From JBAXTE01 sp964653595 (GTDB lineage Bacteria; Bacteroidota; Bacteroidia; Bacteroidales; WCHB1-69): a stretch of 19,139 nucleotides of DNA. The stretch spans positions 1 through 19,139 of the forward strand of contig CAZZHH010000060.1 in the NCBI GenBank assembly GCA_964653595.1, given 5' to 3'. A program made the translations under genes and the position numbers. Within the stretch, counting starts at the first letter, position 1. Each line of letters opens with the position of its first letter. The notes under the pieces were generated by a model. It saw only the letters and a list, made by a program, of their open reading frames with translations, was not told the origin of the DNA and did no database searches. This document shows, piece by piece, positions 15,011 to 19,139 of the stretch.

Positions 15011-15018
15011 CTAAATTA
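15011..15018 (-). promoter_or_regulatory. pgi: Possible -7 element for pgi
   Basis: The minus strand reads TAATTTAG, one mismatch from TAnnTTTG, ending 19 nt before the ATG. Its context GATGTAATTT is shared with the better ychF promoter. No -33 TTG is seen. Confidence 0.3.
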
Positions 15019-15095
15019 CATCATTTTTTTATCTTAAAAAGTTTTTTGAGACATTTTTTATAGATTTCATTAATTTATTATGATTTAAAACTTGT

Positions 15096-18000
15096 TTAAG
15101 ATATCGGGATGGAAATATAAAAAGTAGATCCTTGGTTTGGAATCGATTCAACCCAAATTTTTCCATTATTTTTTTCAACAAACTCTTTACACAGAATTAG
15201 TCCTAAACCTGAACTAGGCTCTCCATTTGTTCCAATTCGATAGGATTGTTTGTCAATTTTAAATAGATTATCGATTATTGTTGAATCCATGCCTATGCCA
15301 CTGTCTTTAATTTGAATTTGGATAGTTTCATTGATTCGTTCAGCAGTTATTAAGATATTTCCGTTCTGAGGAGTAAATTTTATTGCGTTTGATACCAGAT
15401 TTCTTATGACAGAATACATCATATTTTCATCAGCAAAAAGTGAAATATGAGTGGCTTTAATATCTATTGTTATGTTTTTGATTGCTGCTGCCTCTATGAG
15501 AGGTTGTATGGAGTTTGTAAGTAGTATATCTGCTTGTATTAGTTTGGGAAAAAATGGAATCAACCCTCTTTTCATACGTGCCCACTCAAGTAAATTATCG
15601 AGAAGGACATAGAGGTTTTTGGCCGATTTTTTCATTGTTTCGGCAAAAGACTTTATCTCATCTGGTGTGAAACTTTGAAGTTCATCACTCAAGATTTCCG
15701 TTAGACCCATAAAACTAGTAAATGGAGATCTTAAATCATGAGCAATGATTGAGAAAAATTTATCTTTCTCCATATTTGAATTAGTTAACTCAATATTGCT
15801 TTTGTTGATTTGTTCTTCAAACAGTTTCCTCTCTGTGATGTCAAAACAGTGTCCTATGTATCCAATAAACTCATTATGTAGGTTGTAATTGGGTGTGCCA
15901 ATATCAAGGATCCATTTATATTCTCCACTATGATGTTTTAGTCTGTATTCCATCACAAATGCTTCTTGTTTTTCAAAAGCTGCTATATATGTGTTAAAGC
16001 AAAATTCCATATCGTCGGGGTGAACCCCTTCTACCCAACCATCGCCATACTCTTGTTCAAACGTTCTTCCTGTAAATTTGAGCCATGGCAAATTGAAATA
16101 GTTACATTTTTTATCTAACCCAGATTTCCATATTAATGCAACTCCAGAGTCGGCTAGATTCCTATATTGGGTTTCGGTCTCTTTTAACTGTACTTCCATT
16201 AATTTTCGTTCAGTGATATCGATAATAAAACCCTCAAGGGCCACGACTTCATTTGCACTATTAAATATTGGAATACCTTGTTCCCAAACCCATTTTATCT
16301 CATTGCTTGCTGTCAATATTTCATATTCCACTTGGATTTTCTTATTTTTTGCAATTGCTTCTACCCATGTATTCCACAAAAAATCTCTATATTGTGGTAA
16401 AATTAAATCATTAAAACTTATCTTGTTATTGTCAACTAACTCATTGCTAGTATATCCAGTAAGTTCCTTACACTGATCGGATACAAATTGCATAGTCCAG
16501 TCTTTATCAAAATTACATCGATACGCCATTCCAGGTAAATTGGAAATTAAGACCGATTTACTTCGTTCACTTTCTAATAGCTGAATTCCTCTTTTCTTTT
16601 GTTCTGTTATGTTTTTTACAATGGCTAGAATATTTGTATTGTTATTTAATTCGATTTTTTGAAGTTTGAGTTCTGTTTCAATAGTTTGGTTGTCTCCACA
16701 AATTATTTGAAATTCAAAATTTTGTTCTCCTTGTAATATGGTTTGTTCCATTTTTTCTTTACAAAAATCTTCTTTGGATTCTCCATTTGGTAAAAAATTG
16801 GGGGAAAAATCAATAATTTTATGATTTAAAATTTCTTCTTTGCTTCTTTTTAAAAGTAATTCTGCTTTTGTGTTACAATCTGTAATTACATGATTGTTCA
16901 TGATAAAAATTGCATCGTTTGCAGCTTCAAAAACTTTTTTATATTTTCTTTCACTCTCCTCGAGTGCATCTTTTTGTTCTGTTTTTTTAGTTAAGTCCCT
17001 CCATATTGCAAAAAATACAGTTTTATTTTCAATTTTAGTAAAAGACAGCGATACTTCTACCATTAATACAGTTTGATCAAGTCTCTTATGTAACCATTCA
17101 AACGAATGATGCCCTTTTAGTAGGGTAATATCTATCATTTTTTGGAATTTTTCTTCTGATTCGATCCCGTCAGGCTGTGTTGCTGGAGAAATATCCTCGA
17201 TACTCTTTCCAATAATTTGAGTTTGGGTGCCAACGAGTAATTTTTCAGCAGCATAATTACATTTTGTAATAATCCCATTGGTAAATAGAAGATATGCGTC
17301 TGGAGAATCCATAAATAAAGATTTGTGAATCTCTTCGCTTAGTATTATTTTTTGATGATTGATTTTTCTTTCCGTGATATCTCTAACAACAAAAATTAAC
17401 TGTTTGGGTTCGCCATAATAGTCCCTAATAATATCCGAATTCACCTCAATATCAAAGTAACTACCGTCTTTTTTTATTGCTCTATATTCATTACTTTTAG
17501 ATTTATTACCACGAATAATGGTTTGTATATTTTCTCTTAATATTTTGTGATCTTCTTCGTGGATAAATTCAAAGATGTTTTTTTTATCGATATTTCGAAA
17601 ACTTTCATGTCCAAACATCCTAAGCGAAGCATCTGAAGCCATTAAAATTTTGCCTTCTAAATCGGATATCGTAATGTCGTCGGGGGAAGCTTTTAATATT
17701 GCTTGATATAAGGATTGAGATTTTTGTTGATGCTCAAATATTTCTTTGTTTTGAGCAATTTTTTCTTCTAATAAAATTTGAGTGTACGATTTTTGGGAAA
17801 ATTGTTCTACAAAAAGGGATGCTAGTTTGGCTATTTTTGAAAATCTTTCTAATTTCATAGAAGGAATAGGATGGTTCTCTTCCCAACATTCTACTTCGTT
17901 TAATCCTATTCTTTCTGTGTTTATGGTCTTTATCTCTGTATCCTCATCGATGGCTTTAATATGGCCAAGGATCCAAGTCGCTATTTGACTACCTTCAATA

Positions 18001-18296
18001 CATATGTTGATTTTAGAAAACCATAATTTGCATTTTTTACATTGGATAAGTTTGGGCTCATTTATATTAGAAGAAGCTAACCCAAAGTCAAAAATATTGC
18101 ATTCTTTTTCCCCGTTTTCCGATTTTTGAGTTAAATAGTTACATGTATTAGAAAAGTTTTTAGATTTAACAATATGAGTACCATCTTCTAAAAGTATTGC
18201 CGAATCAATGTTATGCGTTTCAGTAAACATATCGTGAAAACGCTTTAACTCGTCAAATTGTATTATATTATCGTTGTTAGAATGGAAAGTATTCAT
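15096..18296 (-). CDS. PocR-multi-PAS sensor histidine kinase, soluble
   Basis: A 1066-residue sensor kinase without membrane segments, so it should sense a cytoplasmic signal. Residues about 10-165 are a PocR-type sensory domain with Cys52, Cys66, Cys86, Cys89 and Cys99 (the CKKC motif at 86-89). A coiled stretch (165-195) leads to five PAS-like domains: about 197-311 (ending VVRDITERK), 320-437, 450-566, 578-698 (IIDITERK) and 708-824 (CFDITERK). The dimerisation/phosphoacceptor domain is at 843-912 with FFSIIAHDLRSPF holding His853. The ATPase domain has the N box RNLVSNAIKF (965-974), G1 DSGIGM (998-1003) and G2 SSGLGL (1028-1033). No receiver domain is fused and no response regulator is adjacent, so the partner must be elsewhere. 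All catalytic motifs are intact. The ligand is unknown; PocR domains are thought to bind small organic molecules. Confidence 0.92.
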   Translation of the reverse strand: MNTFHSNNDNIIQFDELKRFHDMFTETHNIDSAILLEDGTHIVKSKNFSNTCNYLTQKSENGEKECNIFDFGLASSNINEPKLIQCKKCKLWFSKINICIEGSQIATWILGHIKAIDEDTEIKTINTERIGLNEVECWEENHPIPSMKLERFSKIAKLASLFVEQFSQKSYTQILLEEKIAQNKEIFEHQQKSQSLYQAILKASPDDITISDLEGKILMASDASLRMFGHESFRNIDKKNIFEFIHEEDHKILRENIQTIIRGNKSKSNEYRAIKKDGSYFDIEVNSDIIRDYYGEPKQLIFVVRDITERKINHQKIILSEEIHKSLFMDSPDAYLLFTNGIITKCNYAAEKLLVGTQTQIIGKSIEDISPATQPDGIESEEKFQKMIDITLLKGHHSFEWLHKRLDQTVLMVEVSLSFTKIENKTVFFAIWRDLTKKTEQKDALEESERKYKKVFEAANDAIFIMNNHVITDCNTKAELLLKRSKEEILNHKIIDFSPNFLPNGESKEDFCKEKMEQTILQGEQNFEFQIICGDNQTIETELKLQKIELNNNTNILAIVKNITEQKKRGIQLLESERSKSVLISNLPGMAYRCNFDKDWTMQFVSDQCKELTGYTSNELVDNNKISFNDLILPQYRDFLWNTWVEAIAKNKKIQVEYEILTASNEIKWVWEQGIPIFNSANEVVALEGFIIDITERKLMEVQLKETETQYRNLADSGVALIWKSGLDKKCNYFNLPWLKFTGRTFEQEYGDGWVEGVHPDDMEFCFNTYIAAFEKQEAFVMEYRLKHHSGEYKWILDIGTPNYNLHNEFIGYIGHCFDITERKLFEEQINKSNIELTNSNMEKDKFFSIIAHDLRSPFTSFMGLTEILSDELQSFTPDEIKSFAETMKKSAKNLYVLLDNLLEWARMKRGLIPFFPKLIQADILLTNSIQPLIEAAAIKNITIDIKATHISLFADENMMYSVIRNLVSNAIKFTPQNGNILITAERINETIQIQIKDSGIGMDSTIIDNLFKIDKQSYRIGTNGEPSSGLGLILCKEFVEKNNGKIWVESIPNQGSTFYISIPIS

Positions 18297-18499
18297 ATTT
18301 TTATGAGTATAAGTTGATGATTTTTTCGATGTGGATTTTTGTTCTATAAGTCTTTAATGTTATAATATTTAAACTATTAAAAATAATCGGTTGAAGGATA
18401 TCATCAGCAAATATAATAAAAAAATATTAAAAATAGATACACTGTTAATTATCACTATTCAAGTCTATTTCTTTGCAATTGAGATATTAAGAATCACTA

Positions 18500-18619
18500 T
18501 TGTCCGTTTAAAACGTAATGAAACAAAATCCTTAAAGATTTCTCACTGCGTGCGAAATGACTATCAATATGTTAGCAACCATACTAAAAAAAGACGGTGC
18601 GATGAAAATAAACGGACAA
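18500..18619. repeat. Perfect 11-bp inverted repeat pair flanking a dispersed repeat
   Basis: TTGTCCGTTTA (18500-18510) and its exact complement TAAACGGACAA (18609-18619) enclose 98 bp. The enclosed DNA contains the inverted copy of the dispersed repeat (18535-18561). The arrangement could be the ends of a small non-autonomous element or a chance pair; no flanking target duplication was recognised. Confidence 0.45.
18535..18561 (-). repeat. Short dispersed repeat, copy 2 (inverted relative to copy at 4-30)
   Basis: Read on the minus strand it begins GTCATTTCG and ends GAGAAATCTT, matching the 27-nt copy at 4-30 in length and in both ends. The internal ATTTC/GAAAT makes it partly palindromic. 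Its plus-strand end supplies an in-frame ATG (18557) for the gene that starts nearby. Confidence 0.6.
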
Positions 18620-18643
18620 CCTGAAAAAGAAAAAAGGAATTTT

Positions 18644-19139
18644 ATGAAAATCAGTCTGACAATATTATTTTTAATTTTTGCCCTGAAAATATTTGGACAG
18701 ATTCAACCACCTAAAACGCCGACTTTTCAAAATTTTGAACCTGTTGTACCCGGTAAGAGTATTCCGAACCAAAACAATAACCTGAAAACAAATCAAAATC
18801 CTAACGGTCTTGATTTATATGAGAAAGATAAACAAGAACAACTACGCAGACAACAGCAACTGAACAACATTTACAGCGAATTAGACGAATCAAACAAAGA
18901 CAATATTAGTTATACTTTGCCGCCATGTGTTTCATTGAAAGGAGCTACTTCATACCAAACTGCATTTTACGAAATAATGAAAATGGCTGAAAATCAAAAT
19001 GAACTCAGTATTGCAAAAGCAAATTTTATTGTCGAAAACGCATATTATGAAAACACTGGTAATTATCAAAATTTTGAGAAAACTATAAACGAAATCGGAC
19101 AGTTTTTAAATTGGAAAATGATAGAATATGGTTTAGACT
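18644..19139 (+). CDS. Unrecognised exported protein, N-terminal part (cut by window end)
   Basis: An open frame of 165 codons that continues past the window edge. The start is chosen at 18644 because it opens a signal peptide (MKISLTILFLIFALKIFGQ, likely cleaved near Gln19-Ile20) and is preceded by AAGGA (18634-18638) five bases upstream. The same frame is open back to 18536 with ATGs at 18557, 18569 and 18602, but that stretch lies in repeat DNA. After the signal peptide comes a low-complexity part rich in Pro, Asn and Gln (about 20-80, including KQEQLRRQQQLNN), then a more ordered helical region with TLPPCVSLKGA and YQTAFYEIMKMAENQNELSIAKA. I do not recognise the family. The protein is expected outside the inner membrane. 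Confidence 0.75.
   Translation, partial: MKISLTILFLIFALKIFGQIQPPKTPTFQNFEPVVPGKSIPNQNNNLKTNQNPNGLDLYEKDKQEQLRRQQQLNNIYSELDESNKDNISYTLPPCVSLKGATSYQTAFYEIMKMAENQNELSIAKANFIVENAYYENTGNYQNFEKTINEIGQFLNWKMIEYGLD

Larger units (their letters stand above)
18297..18643. other. Intergenic region with repeat structure, no convincing gene
   Basis: 347 nt between the divergent kinase gene and the right-edge gene. The first 200 nt are very AT-rich and show nothing recognisable. From 18500 the region holds an 11-bp inverted repeat pair, and inside it an inverted copy of the dispersed repeat seen at 4-30. A plus-strand frame of 77 codons (18391-18624) crosses this repeat and looks like chance. Confidence 0.55.

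Noticed and set aside
18391..18624. Plus-strand 77-codon frame before the right-edge gene
   Set aside because: It crosses the dispersed repeat and inverted repeats, has no signal or domain and is in a different frame from the exported protein; coding is not supported.

Overview
The window looks like the chromosome of a member of the Bacteroidota. The DNA is AT-rich, several genes are preceded by the phylum's -7 promoter consensus TAnnTTTG, and ribosome binding sites are weak. One large protein ends in the gliding-motility-associated (CHU_C / type B) domain that addresses proteins to the type IX secretion system, and a DUF4301 protein is present, a family I know from this phylum. No rRNA, tRNA, CRISPR array, phage or transposase gene was seen.

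Layout. 1-156: intergenic DNA with a short dispersed repeat and a hairpin. 157-3346 (minus): a secreted multi-domain surface protein with fibronectin-III-like modules, followed 16 nt later by riboflavin synthase alpha (ribE). 3347-3692: a divergent AT-rich promoter region. 3693-5216 (plus): a DUF4301 protein whose conserved motifs resemble sugar-nucleotide pyrophosphorylases. A strong bidirectional terminator separates it from a convergent MuiA-like (DUF4140/DUF4139) periplasmic protein (5320-7008, minus). 7259-8721 (plus): a histidine-phosphatase-superfamily gene whose 5' end is broken by a 20-nt tandem duplication. 8875-9438 (plus): a small membrane-anchored GGDEF protein with a variant LGDEF motif. 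9510-10052 (plus): thiol peroxidase tpx with a cysteine-rich tail. A long hairpin terminator then separates tpx from the minus-strand block: ychF with its own promoter, preceded in transcription order by a tight unit of nitroreductase, GNAT acetyltransferase and rlmF (11459-13471). 13654-14991 (minus): glucose-6-phosphate isomerase (pgi). 15096-18296 (minus): a 1066-residue soluble sensor histidine kinase with a PocR domain and five PAS-like domains. From 18644 (plus): the start of an unrecognised secreted protein cut by the window edge.

Most of the window is housekeeping or stress metabolism: flavin synthesis, glycolysis, a ribosome-associated ATPase, 23S rRNA methylation and peroxide detoxification. 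Signalling (histidine kinase, GGDEF) and surface proteins are interspersed. No multi-gene defence, secretion or biosynthetic system is visible. The most notable points are the 20-nt duplication that puts the phosphatase gene out of frame, the nucleotidyltransferase-like signature of the DUF4301 protein, the cysteine tail on Tpx, and repeat-derived DNA at the two window ends and in front of the nitroreductase operon.
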